Shown: positions 23,993 to 33,231, numbered from the stretch's first letter. The stretch is DNA of 53,643 nucleotides from an uncultured Flavobacteriales bacterium (GCA_902478645.1 CABSLV010000013.1:1-53643); one strand, 5' to 3'. Notes: generated by a model from the sequence alone, not told the origin. Numbers and translations are program-made.

Positions 23993-26590
23993 TTATGCCC
24001 GTTTGTTCTCGAAGACCAGAGCGTTGTTCCGGCCTTTGATCACGATCACATCCTTGGGTTCTACTTTCCCTTCGAGGATCTGGCGGGAGAGTTCGTTCAT
24101 CAAGTCGCGCTGGATGACCCGTTTGATGGGCCGGGCACCGAACTGCGGATCGTACCCTTGATCGGCCATTACCTCCAGAGCGCTGTCCTCGGCTTCCAGG
24201 CGGATGTCCCGTTTGGCCAGCATCCCGGCCAGGCGATGGACTTGCAAACGTACGATGTCCTTGACATTCTCACGGGTGAGCGGGGTGAACATGATGATCT
24301 CGTCGATACGGTTGAGGAACTCCGGACGAATCTGCTGTTTGAGCAATTCGAACACTTGGCCCTTCGTCTTTTCCAGCAGTTTTTCGTCCGGGTTCTGAAC
24401 CCCTTCGAGCGCCTCCATGATCAGGTGCGACCCCATATTCGAAGTCATGATGATGATCGTATTCTTGAAGTCCACCGTGCGGCCCTTGTTGTCCGTCAGA
24501 CGACCGTCGTCCAGCACCTGAAGCAAGATGTTGAACGTATCGGGGTGCGCCTTTTCGATCTCGTCGAACAGCACCACGCTGTACGGATGGCGGCGTACCG
24601 CCTCGGTGAGCTGGCCGCCCTCGTCGTAGCCCACGTATCCCGGAGGCGCTCCCACCAGACGGCTGACGGAGTGTTTCTCCTGGTACTCGGACATGTCGAT
24701 ACGGATCATCGCTTTTTCGTCGTTGAACAGCAACTCGGCCAAGGCTTTGGCCAACTCGGTCTTACCGACACCGGTGGTACCCAGGAACAGGAAACTGCCG
24801 ATGGGCTTCTGCGGGTCCTGCAACCCGGCCCGACTGCGGCGCACCGCATCGGACACGGCGCGGATGGCTTCGTCCTGACCGATAACGCGCTGGTGCAGGT
24901 CCTGCTCCAGGTGCAGCAGTTTTTCCCGGTCGGAAGCCAGCATCTTTTTGACCGGTATTCCCGTCCATTTGGAAACGATCTCGGCGATGTCTTCGGCATC
25001 GACTTCTTCCTTGATCAAGGCGCGTCCATCGGCCTGCATCTGTTTGAACTCGTCGTTGAGCCGGGCTAGTTTGTCCTGCGCCTGTTTCAAGGTACCGTAG
25101 CGGATCTCGGCTACCCGGGCGTAGTCGGCGGCCCGCTCGGCCTCCGAAGCCTCGAACTTCAGGTCCTCGATCTGCTTCATCGTGGCTTGGATGTCCTCGA
25201 CCATCTGTTTTTCCATGCGCCACTTGGCTTCCACGCCCTTGCGCTGTTCCCGCAGATTGGCCAGTTCCTCACCGAGGGATTCGAGCTTGGCCTGGTCGCC
25301 TTCGCGTTTGATGGCGGCCACTTCGATCTCCAACTGAAGGATACGACGGTCGAGCGTGTCCAGTTCCTCGGGTTTGGAGTTCATCTCCATCCGCAGGTGC
25401 GATGCGGCCTCGTCGATCAGGTCGATAGCCTTGTCGGGCAGGAAACGGTCGGTGATGTACCGCGTGGACAACTCCACGGCGGCGATGATCGCGTCGTCCT
25501 TGATACGGATGTGGTGGTGCGCTTCGTACTTGTCCTTGATCCCTCGAAGGATCGATACCGAAGCCTCGTAGTCCGGTTCTTCGATCATCACCTTTTGGAA
25601 CCGGCGCTCGAGCGCCTTGTCCTTCTCGAAGTACTTCTGGTACTCGTCGAGGGTCGTCGCACCGATCGAACGCAGTTCACCGCGCGCCAAAGCCGGTTTG
25701 AGGATATTGGCGGCATCCATTGCTCCTTCGCCTGCGCCGGCACCTACCAAGGTGTGAATCTCGTCGATGAACAGGATGATGCTGCCCTCGGATTCGCTCA
25801 CTTCCTTGACTACGGACTTGAGTCGCTCTTCAAACTCGCCTTTGTACTTCGCCCCGGCGATCAGCGCACCCATGTCGAGCGAGTAGATGGTCTTGTCCAG
25901 CAGGTTCTGAGGCACATCGCCGCTGACAATCCGCTGTGCCAGTCCTTCGGCGACGGCCGTTTTTCCCACGCCCGGTTCGCCGATGAGGATCGGGTTGTTC
26001 TTGGTACGGCGGGTAAGTATCTGCAGCACGCGCCGGATTTCTTCGTCCCGGCCGATGACCGGGTCGAGTTTGTTCTGGCGAGCCAGCTCATTGAGGTTCT
26101 TGGCGTACTTTTCGAGCGCCTGATAGGTATCCTCCTGGTTCTGTTTGGTCACCCGGTCGCCCTTGCGAAGGTCCTCGATGGCGGTACGAAGGTCTTTTTC
26201 CTTGATGTTGTTCTGACGGAACAGTTTGGCCGTTTCGTCCCCCCCACCCATCATGGCCAGCACGAGGTGTTCGACCGTAACGAACTGGTCGTCCATCTTG
26301 GAGGCGATACTCTGGGCATCGGTCAGCATTTTGGAAGCGTCGCGGGAAAGGTACACCTCGCCCCCCGACACTTTCGGAAACGTGTTGAGAATAACGCCCA
26401 CCTGCCGGCGGAAGTCTTCGGCGTTCACGCCGACCTTGCCCAACAGGAAAGGCAGTACGCTGTGGTCCGTGTCGAAAATGCCCTCCAGGATGTGCGCGTT
26501 CTCGATCTGGGGATTGCCCCGCTCGGCGGCGATCATCTGGGCCTTCTGCACGGCCTCTTGCGATTTGGTAGTGAAATTGTTGAAATCCAT
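23993..26590 (-). CDS. clpB: ClpB disaggregase
   Basis: ClpB is a hexameric AAA+ chaperone that, with DnaK, threads and resolubilises aggregated proteins after heat stress. The protein is 865 residues from ATG 26590 (MDFNNFTTKSQEAVQ), the family length. An N-terminal Clp domain (AQMIAAERGNPQIENAHILEG) is followed by NBD1 with Walker A GEPGVGKTAVAEG near residue 205. A middle coiled-coil domain (about residues 405-530, rich in Glu/Arg) and NBD2 with Walker A GTTGVGKTELAKAL near residue 605 complete it. An open frame extending to 27151 overlaps xth and is not coding. No CIRCE-like element was recognised upstream. Confidence 0.96.
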   Translation of the reverse strand: MDFNNFTTKSQEAVQKAQMIAAERGNPQIENAHILEGIFDTDHSVLPFLLGKVGVNAEDFRRQVGVILNTFPKVSGGEVYLSRDASKMLTDAQSIASKMDDQFVTVEHLVLAMMGGGDETAKLFRQNNIKEKDLRTAIEDLRKGDRVTKQNQEDTYQALEKYAKNLNELARQNKLDPVIGRDEEIRRVLQILTRRTKNNPILIGEPGVGKTAVAEGLAQRIVSGDVPQNLLDKTIYSLDMGALIAGAKYKGEFEERLKSVVKEVSESEGSIILFIDEIHTLVGAGAGEGAMDAANILKPALARGELRSIGATTLDEYQKYFEKDKALERRFQKVMIEEPDYEASVSILRGIKDKYEAHHHIRIKDDAIIAAVELSTRYITDRFLPDKAIDLIDEAASHLRMEMNSKPEELDTLDRRILQLEIEVAAIKREGDQAKLESLGEELANLREQRKGVEAKWRMEKQMVEDIQATMKQIEDLKFEASEAERAADYARVAEIRYGTLKQAQDKLARLNDEFKQMQADGRALIKEEVDAEDIAEIVSKWTGIPVKKMLASDREKLLHLEQDLHQRVIGQDEAIRAVSDAVRRSRAGLQDPQKPIGSFLFLGTTGVGKTELAKALAELLFNDEKAMIRIDMSEYQEKHSVSRLVGAPPGYVGYDEGGQLTEAVRRHPYSVVLFDEIEKAHPDTFNILLQVLDDGRLTDNKGRTVDFKNTIIIMTSNMGSHLIMEALEGVQNPDEKLLEKTKGQVFELLKQQIRPEFLNRIDEIIMFTPLTRENVKDIVRLQVHRLAGMLAKRDIRLEAEDSALEVMADQGYDPQFGARPIKRVIQRDLMNELSRQILEGKVEPKDVIVIKGRNNALVFENKRA

Positions 26591-26757
26591 ATTCGTTTGG
26601 GTTTTTAGTTTTATGATCGTTCGCCTACCTGTTCGCAAATCCCGTGCCGAGGCAAAAGACTGCCATTTTTTCCGAAAAAAAGACAAAAAAGGACAAAAGA
26701 AAGCCTTCCCTCCGCCATTTTGACGCAGGAAAGAGCGAAATATCGGAAAAATACGGA

Positions 26758-27522
26758 CTACTCCACCACCACACCCACCGGGCAATGGTCGCTGCCGAGA
26801 ACCTGCTGCAGGATAAACGCCTCCTTGATCCGGGGCATAAATGCACGCGAAGCCAGGAAATAGTCGATTCTCCAGCCTACGTTCCGGCTCCGGGCCCCGC
26901 CCCGATAGCTCCACCAAGAATACTCGTTGCGCTTGTCGGGATAGAAATACCGGAAGGTATCCACCAGTCCGCCCGCCAGGTAGCGGTCCATGCCGTCGAT
27001 TTCCGCCTGCATGTACCCGGCCGCCTTGTTGTAGTTGGCCGCCGGATTGGCCAGGTCGATGTCGGTGTGGGCTACATTCATATCGCCGCAAACCAGTACC
27101 GGTTTGTCGGCCTCGAGTTTTTTGAGAAAGTCGTAGAAAGCCAGGTCCCACTGCTGGCGATAGTCCAGACGGAAGAGTTCCGCTCCGGAATTGGGCGTAT
27201 AGACATTGACCAGATAGAAGTCCGGGAACTCCGCGGTGATCACCCGCCCTTCGGTGTCGTGCTCGGCAAGGCCGATGCCATAGCGTACCGCCAACGGCGA
27301 AATGCGGGTGGCAATAGCCGTACCGGAATATCCTTTGCGTTGGGCCGAATGGGCGTAGAGTTCATAGCCCAGCATGCTTTCGAGCGCCTGTTGTACCTGC
27401 TCCGGTTCGGCTTTGGTCTCCTGGAAACACAACACGTCGGGGTCGCAGTCGTCCAGAAATCCGTAAAAATCCTTTTTCACCACGGCACGGATGCCGTTCA
27501 CGTTCCACGAAACGATCTTCAT
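26758..27522 (-). CDS. xth: exodeoxyribonuclease III
   Basis: Class II AP endonuclease and 3'-exonuclease of base-excision repair. The protein is 254 residues from ATG 27522 (MKIVSWNVNGIRAVV). It has all the expected active-site stretches: LCFQETKAEPEQV near residue 30, YTPNSGAELFRLDYR, VCGDMNVAHTDIDLANP near residue 145, RIDYFLASRAF, and the terminal GSDHCPVGVVVE. An upstream start at 27558 overlaps the promoter element at 27546. It lies 167 bases upstream of clpB on the same strand. Confidence 0.95.
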   Translation of the reverse strand: MKIVSWNVNGIRAVVKKDFYGFLDDCDPDVLCFQETKAEPEQVQQALESMLGYELYAHSAQRKGYSGTAIATRISPLAVRYGIGLAEHDTEGRVITAEFPDFYLVNVYTPNSGAELFRLDYRQQWDLAFYDFLKKLEADKPVLVCGDMNVAHTDIDLANPAANYNKAAGYMQAEIDGMDRYLAGGLVDTFRYFYPDKRNEYSWWSYRGGARSRNVGWRIDYFLASRAFMPRIKEAFILQQVLGSDHCPVGVVVE

Positions 27523-27545
27523 AAATGCAGTCGGTATGTTTTGCC

Positions 27546-27553
27546 CAAAGGTA
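27546..27553 (-). promoter_or_regulatory. -7 promoter element (TACCTTTG) for xth
   Basis: Exact TAnnTTTG match on the minus strand, 24 bases before the ATG at 27522. It is divergent from the phoH promoter at 27670. Confidence 0.5.
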
Positions 27554-27669
27554 AGCAAATCCTGCCGAACCGCCGCACATCCTCCCTCTGGAATGTCCGC
27601 CTGCCCGACAGCCGATTTTTATTTTCCCAAAAGCGCCTTCTTCCTTGAGATCATACCGCAACTTTTGCG

Positions 27670-27677
27670 TAATTTTG
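27670..27677 (+). promoter_or_regulatory. -7 promoter element (TAATTTTG) for phoH-purC-yqaA
   Basis: Exact TAnnTTTG match 48 bases before the ATG at 27725. A TTG at 27645-27647 lies 22 bases upstream and may be the -33 element. Confidence 0.5.
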
Positions 27678-27724
27678 TGAGTTGAAAAACCTTTTCAACT
27701 GCCTTGCCGAAAACCGGACAAAAC

Positions 27725-28684
27725 ATGGAAAATCAGCGTACCCTGCCCTTGGAGGACATCTCGCCGGCCGAATTTTTCGGTCCTCGAGACGAAAATCTCC
27801 GCCTGCTGGTCACGTATTTTCCCAAACTCAAGATCGTGGGCCGGGGCAATTCCCTGATCGCCCTGGGCGAAGAAGAAGTCCTGGACGAGTTTGAAAAGAA
27901 GGTCAACCGCCTGACGGCCTACCTCCACCGGTACAATTCGCTGCCTCGGCTGGCCGTGGAACGCATCCTGGAGAGCGACACCGACCTGGAACGCGCCCGC
28001 CGGGAAAAGGAAGGCATCATCCTGCACGGAGCCTCTGGGCAGCCCATCAAGGCACACAGTCCCAACCAGCAGAAGATCGTGGAAGCCATCCGCCGGCACG
28101 ACATGCTCTTTGCCGTCGGCCCGGCCGGTACGGGAAAGACCTATACCAGCGTGGCTCTGGCCGTACGCGCCCTGCGGGACAAGGAAGTGCGCCGCATCAT
28201 TCTGACCCGCCCGGCTGTGGAAGCGGGCGAAAGCCTGGGTTTTCTCCCGGGCGACGTCAAGGAAAAACTGGACCCTTACCTCCAGCCGCTCTACGATGCC
28301 CTGCGCGACATGATCCCGGGAGAAAAACTGGCCGGGTATATGGAAAAGAGCGTAATCCAGATCGCTCCCCTGGCCTACATGCGGGGACGCACGCTGGACG
28401 GTGCTTTCGTGATCCTGGACGAAGCGCAGAACACGACTCCGATGCAGATGAAGATGTTTCTCACCCGCATGGGACCCAATGCCAAATTCATCATCACCGG
28501 CGATCCGGGGCAGGTGGACTTGCCCCCGCGCCAAAAGTCCGGCCTGGCCGAAGCCCTGCGCCTGCTTTCCGGCATCCGGGACATCGCTTTCGTTCAGTTG
28601 GACGAACGGGATGTGATCCGCCACCCGCTGGTAAAAGACATCATCGACGCATACAAACACTTGGAACAAAAAAATCTGGAATAA
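27725..28684 (+). CDS. phoH: PhoH-family ATPase
   Basis: A 319-residue protein from ATG 27725 (MENQRTLPLEDISP). The N-terminal KH-like region (PKLKIVGRGNSLIALGEEEV) is followed by a PhoH ATPase domain. Walker A is AVGPAGTGKTYTSVALAV near residue 135, then LTRPAVEAGESLGFLPGD, Walker B VILDEAQNTTPMQMKMFLTR, and ITGDPGQVDLP. PhoH proteins are cytoplasmic P-loop ATPases, thought to be linked to RNA metabolism, with no agreed substrate. The next gene purC starts one base after its stop, so the two are co-transcribed and probably translationally coupled. Confidence 0.93.
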   Translation: MENQRTLPLEDISPAEFFGPRDENLRLLVTYFPKLKIVGRGNSLIALGEEEVLDEFEKKVNRLTAYLHRYNSLPRLAVERILESDTDLERARREKEGIILHGASGQPIKAHSPNQQKIVEAIRRHDMLFAVGPAGTGKTYTSVALAVRALRDKEVRRIILTRPAVEAGESLGFLPGDVKEKLDPYLQPLYDALRDMIPGEKLAGYMEKSVIQIAPLAYMRGRTLDGAFVILDEAQNTTPMQMKMFLTRMGPNAKFIITGDPGQVDLPPRQKSGLAEALRLLSGIRDIAFVQLDERDVIRHPLVKDIIDAYKHLEQKNLE

Positions 28685-28685
28685 C

Positions 28686-29630
28686 ATGACACCCAACACT
28701 CTGAAAGAAACCCAATTCAACCTCCCGGGACAGAAATCGCTCTTTCGCGGCAAAGTACGCGACGTGTACACCCTGGACAACGACATTCTGGTCATGGTAG
28801 CCACCGACCGCATCTCGGCTTTCGACGTGGTACTGCCCGAAGCCATTCCGTACAAAGGCCAGGTGCTCAGCCGCATCGCCACCCGTTTCATGGAGCTGAC
28901 CTCGGACATCCTGCCCAACTGGATCCTCGGCACGCCCCATCCGGCTGTTACGGTAGGACGCCGTTGCAACCCCTTCAAAGTCGAAATGGTCATCCGCGGA
29001 TACCTCTCGGGACACGCATGGCGCGAGTACAAGGCCGGCCGGAGAACCCTCTGCGGAGTCGAACTGCCCGAGGGCCTCAAGGAAAACGACCGCTTGCCCC
29101 ACCCCATCATCACCCCGACAACCAAGGAAGACCTCGGTGCACACGACGAAGACATCTCGCGGGAAGAGATCATCGCCCACGGCCTGGTGAGTGAAAAGGA
29201 CTACGACGAACTCGAAAAATACACCTACCGCCTGTTCGAACGCGGAACGGAGATCGCTGCCCAGCGCGGACTGATCCTGGTGGATACCAAGTACGAGTTC
29301 GGCAAGGATCAAAACGGGGTCATCACCCTGATCGACGAGATCCACACGCCGGATTCCTCGCGCTACTTCTACGCCGAGGGCTATGCCGAGCGTCAGGCCA
29401 AAGGCGAACCGCAGAAACAGCTCTCCAAAGAATTCGTCCGCGAATGGCTCATGGCCGAAGGCTTCCAGGGACAAGCCGGACAACAGGTTCCGACCATGAC
29501 CCCGCAAGTGGTCGAAGGCATCTCGGCACGCTACATCGAACTCTACGAGCACATCATGGGAGAGAAGTTCACCGGAGAAAGCCCCGAAGGCATCGAGGCC
29601 CGGACGGTGGAATTCCTCGCCCGTCTGTAA
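28686..29630 (+). CDS. purC: SAICAR synthase
   Basis: Phosphoribosylaminoimidazole-succinocarboxamide synthase joins CAIR and aspartate with ATP in de novo purine synthesis. The protein is 314 residues, the longer form seen in Bacteroidota and fungi. Motifs: FRGKVRDVYTLDNDILVMVA near residue 20, TDRISAFDVVLPEAIPYKGQ, MVIRGYLSGHAWREY near 100, and IDEIHTPDSSRYFYAEGY near 220 (SAICAR synthetase signature). It overlaps the next gene by one base (TAATG), so yqaA is translationally coupled. Confidence 0.97.
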   Translation: MTPNTLKETQFNLPGQKSLFRGKVRDVYTLDNDILVMVATDRISAFDVVLPEAIPYKGQVLSRIATRFMELTSDILPNWILGTPHPAVTVGRRCNPFKVEMVIRGYLSGHAWREYKAGRRTLCGVELPEGLKENDRLPHPIITPTTKEDLGAHDEDISREEIIAHGLVSEKDYDELEKYTYRLFERGTEIAAQRGLILVDTKYEFGKDQNGVITLIDEIHTPDSSRYFYAEGYAERQAKGEPQKQLSKEFVREWLMAEGFQGQAGQQVPTMTPQVVEGISARYIELYEHIMGEKFTGESPEGIEARTVEFLARL

Positions 29631-30079
29631 TGGAACTGCTGGCCGAATACGGGGTATGGGGACTCTTCCTCGCCTCGTTTCTGGCGGCGACCATCCTACC
29701 GCTGGCTTCCGAGATCGTCCTGGTGGCGGTCGTGGCAGCCGGCGCCGATCCCTGGGCAGCTCTCTGGGCTGCCGCAGCGGGAAATACCCTGGGAGGCATG
29801 ACCAGCTACTTCCTGGGGTATTTCTTTGAGATCAAGAAGGTATGCCGCTGGATGAAGATCCCGCCCGAAAAACTGGACCGGATGTACCCTTACGCCCATC
29901 GCTATGGATTCCTGCTGGGCTTTCTGGGATTCATGCCCGTCATCGGCGACGTGGTGATGATCGCTCTGGGAAGCCTGCGCTGCTCGTGGATAGGGACACT
30001 GCTTACTTCGGCCGCCGGGAAAACGCTGCGCTACTACCTGATCGTCTTCACCCAGTTGGCCGTTACTTCCGCCGTCTGA
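29630..30079 (+). CDS. yqaA: YqaA-type small membrane protein (DedA/SNARE-associated superfamily)
   Basis: A 149-residue integral inner-membrane protein starting at ATG 29630, whose A is the last base of the purC stop. The sequence follows the YqaA pattern: LFLASFLAATILPLASEIVL at residues 12-31, AAAGNTLGGMTSYFLGYFF near 55-70, a helix pair, FLGFMPVIGDVVMIALGSLR near 100-118, and AGKTLRYYLIVF. The acidic Glu in the first re-entrant segment and the FMPVIGD motif are conserved in this branch. Related DedA proteins act in lipid-carrier recycling and envelope homeostasis, but YqaA's own role is unclear. Confidence 0.82.
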   Translation: MELLAEYGVWGLFLASFLAATILPLASEIVLVAVVAAGADPWAALWAAAAGNTLGGMTSYFLGYFFEIKKVCRWMKIPPEKLDRMYPYAHRYGFLLGFLGFMPVIGDVVMIALGSLRCSWIGTLLTSAAGKTLRYYLIVFTQLAVTSAV

Positions 30080-30158
30080 TCCGCTCCGGCGGGGATATGA
30101 AGCCGACAGAAAAACGGAGAAAAAAACCGGCAAAGCCCCCCAAAACCTCTACCGACCG

Positions 30159-32063
30159 ATGAAAACGACCGCCGATGCCGACGAACTCCTGCGCCGCTAC
30201 TGGGGGCATGAGTGTCTGCGCCCTGCCCAACGCAAGGCCATCGAAGCGGTATTGGCTGCTCGGGATACCTTGGCCATCCTGCCTACCGGCGGAGGCAAAT
30301 CGGTGTGCTATCAGATACCGGCCTTGCTGCTCGATGGGGTAACGCTGGTCGTCTCCCCGCTCATTGCCCTGATGGAAGACCAGGTGAAAGCCCTCTCCCG
30401 AAAAGGGATCCCGGCGGCCTGCATCAACAGTTCGCTTCCGGCTTCCGAGATCGCCCTGCGTCTCGACCAGGCGGCGAACGGGGCGCTCAAGCTCCTGTAC
30501 CTCACGCCTGAACGCATCACCACCGAGAGTTTTGCGCGGATGGCGCGCTACCTGCCGGTGTCGCTCCTGGCGGTGGACGAGGCGCACTGTATCTCCCAAT
30601 GGGGGCACGACTTCCGCCCGGCTTACCGCGAGATCGTCCGGGCGAGGGATCTCTTCCCCGTCCCCACGATCGCCCTCACGGCTACCGCTACCCGAGAAAC
30701 GGCGGCCGATATCTGCCGAAGCCTGCGTTTTGCCGAGGATTTCCAGGTAGTGCGCGAGTCGTTCCGCCGGGAAAACATTTCCTACCAGGTGGTGGAAAAC
30801 GAATCGGTCGCCACCGAGCTGCTGGAGCTGCTGCAGGAAGACCCGCAAGGATGCGCCATCGTGTATTGCGGTACACGTGCCGAGGTGCTGGCTACGGCGC
30901 GGATGCTGGAAGAAAACGGCATTCCGGCCGGAGAATACCACGCGGGATTGTCCGCTGCGATCCGCTCGCGGGCTTTGCGCAAGTGGATCGAGGGAGAAAA
31001 ACGCGTGATGGTGGCTACCAATGCGTTCGGCATGGGGATCGACAAGGCGGATGTGCGGCTGGTGGTGCACCGGTACATTCCCCCTTCGCCGGAGGATTAT
31101 TTCCAACAGGCCGGACGGGCGGGACGCGACGGCCGTCCCTGCCGGGCGGTGATCCTCTACGACCGCAAGGCGATCGCGACCCTGCGCCGCCGCAGCTCGG
31201 CAGGGCTCGCCCCGGAAGAGGTGCTGAAGGTGTACCGGCTGCTCTGCACGTACTGCGGATTGGGCGAAGGCGAGGCTCCGGAGGGAAAATACACGTTTTC
31301 GCCCGAGGATTTCTTTGCGCGTTGTCCCCTGCCGGAGGCCGAGGTGCGGGGGGCTTTGGATACGTTGGTGCGCACGGGGATCCTGGTCTTTCCGGAAGGC
31401 GAAAACCTCGTCCCCCGGGTGCGCATTCTGGCCTCGCCGGACGAATGCCGGCAACTGGACCAGGGGATGGCGGCCCGCGCGCTGGAAGCCTTGGCCCGCA
31501 GTTGCGAGGGAATTTTCAGTTACCCGTGCCCGATCGACCCGCAGCAGGTGGCTTCCCTGGCCGAGGCGAGTGTACAGGATTTCCTGGAAGCACTCGAGAG
31601 GCTTTCCGAGTGGAAAATGATCGAATACTTTCCGGCCAAGCGGTTCCGCCCGCTCTACTTCTGCTCCTCGCGCTGCGACCGGGCGGTGGGCGAACTGTTG
31701 GAAAGGACCATCCGGCTGTCGGCCGCCCGACGGAAGGAACGGGCGGAAAAGATGGAAGATTACCTCCGCACCCGGGGATGTCGGGCGCGGTGGATCGAAC
31801 ACTACTTCGGAGAGGATCGTCCGGACGATTGCCGGGTGTGCGACAACTGTCTGAAAAGCCTGCACGGGTCTACTCCCCTTGAGCAGGCCCTGAGCGGGAA
31901 GTCTCTTTCGGCCAAGGCGCTGGCCGAGGCGACGGGAATGAGCCTCGAACAGACCATCGAGGCGCTGCGGGAGCAGATGGATGCGGGTGTGGTGGAATTC
32001 GACGGACGGGGGAAATTTTTCCTTACAAAAAACGCTCGTCCCCCCCGGGGCGGAATCCGTTGA
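30159..32063 (+). CDS. recQ: RecQ-family ATP-dependent DNA helicase
   Basis: A 634-residue superfamily 2 helicase unwinding DNA 3' to 5' in recombination and repair. Motif 0 FRPAQ equivalent is LRPAQRKAIEAVL near residue 20. Walker A is ILPTGGGKSVCYQ near residue 45, the DEAH box is LAVDEAHCISQWGHDF near residue 145, and motif VI is QQAGRAGRDGRP near residue 320. The zinc-binding cluster (CRVCDNC) lies unusually far downstream, near residue 560, after an inserted ~200-residue region. A short winged-helix-like tail follows. It overlaps the 3' end of the convergent fmt by 41 bases. Confidence 0.95.
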   Translation: MKTTADADELLRRYWGHECLRPAQRKAIEAVLAARDTLAILPTGGGKSVCYQIPALLLDGVTLVVSPLIALMEDQVKALSRKGIPAACINSSLPASEIALRLDQAANGALKLLYLTPERITTESFARMARYLPVSLLAVDEAHCISQWGHDFRPAYREIVRARDLFPVPTIALTATATRETAADICRSLRFAEDFQVVRESFRRENISYQVVENESVATELLELLQEDPQGCAIVYCGTRAEVLATARMLEENGIPAGEYHAGLSAAIRSRALRKWIEGEKRVMVATNAFGMGIDKADVRLVVHRYIPPSPEDYFQQAGRAGRDGRPCRAVILYDRKAIATLRRRSSAGLAPEEVLKVYRLLCTYCGLGEGEAPEGKYTFSPEDFFARCPLPEAEVRGALDTLVRTGILVFPEGENLVPRVRILASPDECRQLDQGMAARALEALARSCEGIFSYPCPIDPQQVASLAEASVQDFLEALERLSEWKMIEYFPAKRFRPLYFCSSRCDRAVGELLERTIRLSAARRKERAEKMEDYLRTRGCRARWIEHYFGEDRPDDCRVCDNCLKSLHGSTPLEQALSGKSLSAKALAEATGMSLEQTIEALREQMDAGVVEFDGRGKFFLTKNARPPRGGIR

Positions 32064-32979
32064 GAAAATCCGCGGCGGCCATCCGCTTTTTGCCTTCGGG
32101 CTGTACTTCCTCCAATTCGATAAAACGGTCGGCACAGCCGGCCAGCAGGCGTTTGCCCTCGATACGCACCTGTCCGTAATACCCCTCGGTGGGGATGTCC
32201 GTTACGGCGGCTTTGTAGACTTTCAGGGTAAGGGGTTCGCCTTTGGTCCACAACAGGGTATAGGCGCCGGGAGCGGGCGAGAGTCCGCGCACCAGATCTA
32301 CGACTTGGCGGGCACTGCGTGTCCAGCGGATGAGGGTGTCGGGTTTGAAGATCTTCGGGGCGGCTTTGGCCGAGGCTTGGTCGGGTTGCGCCTGGGGGAT
32401 GGCGGTTCCCTGGCGGAGCTGTTCGACGGTTTCGACCACGAGTCCCCGTCCCATTTCGGCCAGGCGCTGGTAGAGGCTTCCGAAATCGTCCTGGGGAGCG
32501 ATGTCCAAGGATCGCTGCAGGAGGATGGCGCCGGTGTCGATGTTTTCGTCGAGCAGGAAGGTGGTGAGGCCGGTGCGGGTTTCCCCGTTGATCACGGCCC
32601 AGTTGATGGGGGCGGCGCCGCGGTAATCGGGCAAGAGGGAGGCGTGGAGGTTGAACGTTCCCAAGGGGGGAAGGCTCCATATTTCACGGGGCAGCATGCG
32701 GAAGGCGACGACGACGAACAGGTCGGCTTCGAGTGCTTTCAATTGTTGCAGGAAGGTTTCGTCCCGCAGTTTTTCCGGCTGCAAAAGGGGCAGGTCGTGC
32801 GCTTGGGCGTACTCCTTGACGGCGCTGGGGGTGAGTTTCTTCCCGCGGCCGGCGGGTTTGTCGGTGGCGGTAACGACGGCGGCGATATGATAGCCGGCGT
32901 TCAACAGGGCGTCGAGTTGCGCAACGGCAAAAGGGGGGGTGCCCATGAATACGATGCGCAGGTCTTTCTTTTCCTTCAT
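32023..32979 (-). CDS. fmt: methionyl-tRNA formyltransferase
   Basis: Fmt formylates Met-tRNAfMet with 10-formyltetrahydrofolate for translation initiation. The protein is 318 residues from ATG 32979 (MKEKKDLRIVFMGTPPFAV), the family norm. The catalytic region is FNLHASLLPDYRGAAPINW near residue 110 (Asn-His...Asp) and TGLTTFLLDENIDTGAIL follows. The C-terminal OB-like tRNA-binding domain is about residues 205-318. A frame reaching 33207 was rejected because it crosses the promoter and the cloverleaf element. Its 3' end overlaps recQ by 41 bases, so the two mRNAs are complementary there. Confidence 0.96.
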   Translation of the reverse strand: MKEKKDLRIVFMGTPPFAVAQLDALLNAGYHIAAVVTATDKPAGRGKKLTPSAVKEYAQAHDLPLLQPEKLRDETFLQQLKALEADLFVVVAFRMLPREIWSLPPLGTFNLHASLLPDYRGAAPINWAVINGETRTGLTTFLLDENIDTGAILLQRSLDIAPQDDFGSLYQRLAEMGRGLVVETVEQLRQGTAIPQAQPDQASAKAAPKIFKPDTLIRWTRSARQVVDLVRGLSPAPGAYTLLWTKGEPLTLKVYKAAVTDIPTEGYYGQVRIEGKRLLAGCADRFIELEEVQPEGKKRMAAADFLNGFRPGGDERFL

Positions 32980-33000
32980 GCTTCGGGGTTTCTTTTCGGG

Positions 33001-33008
33001 CAAAGATA
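33001..33008 (-). promoter_or_regulatory. -7 promoter element (TATCTTTG) for fmt
   Basis: Exact TAnnTTTG match on the minus strand, 22 bases before the ATG at 32979. Confidence 0.5.
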
Positions 33009-33060
33009 CGCACTGGGTGTGCTGCAGCCAAAAGATTGGGCGAAAAACTCGCTCCGCTTG

Positions 33061-33151
33061 ATCCCCAAGGGCGGGCGACCGGGCGCAGCCCGGAAGCGGC
33101 CTTACGGCCGCAAGCGCGCCCCAAAGGGCGCGCACGCCCGTCCTTGGGGAT
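33061..33151. repeat. cloverleaf-shaped inverted-repeat element, four stems
   Basis: A 17-bp outer stem (33061-33077 with 33135-33151, one G·T pair) encloses three perfect hairpins. The first is 33079-33093 (CCGGGC/GCCCGG). The second is 33096-33111 (GCGGCC/GGCCGC). The third is 33114-33133 (GCGCGCCC/GGGCGCGC). They are separated only by A, AA, AA and A. The element is far more GC-rich than its flanks and lies between fmt and the transketolase promoter. It is not a tRNA: no T-loop or anticodon-loop consensus exists. It could be a REP- or MITE-like element, or a structured RNA. Confidence 0.85.
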
Positions 33152-33191
33152 ATTTCGAGAAAAAACCTGCGGGAATTTGCCAACAAAGCAC

Positions 33192-33199
33192 TACCTTTG
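33192..33199 (+). promoter_or_regulatory. -7 promoter element (TACCTTTG) for the transketolase genes
   Basis: Exact TAnnTTTG match 33 bases before the ATG at 33232. Confidence 0.55.
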
Positions 33200-33231
33200 C
33201 ACGACAAGACATCAACCTTTCATACCAAAAA

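Noticed and set aside
23993..27151. 1052-residue ClpB with an extended N-terminus
   Set aside because: The extension crosses xth on the same strand in another frame and is not ClpB-like; ATG 26590 matches the family.
33061..33151. Possible tRNA or tmRNA fragment
   Set aside because: Cloverleaf shape only; no TTCGA T-loop, no D-loop GG, no plausible anticodon loop, and stems are over-perfect.
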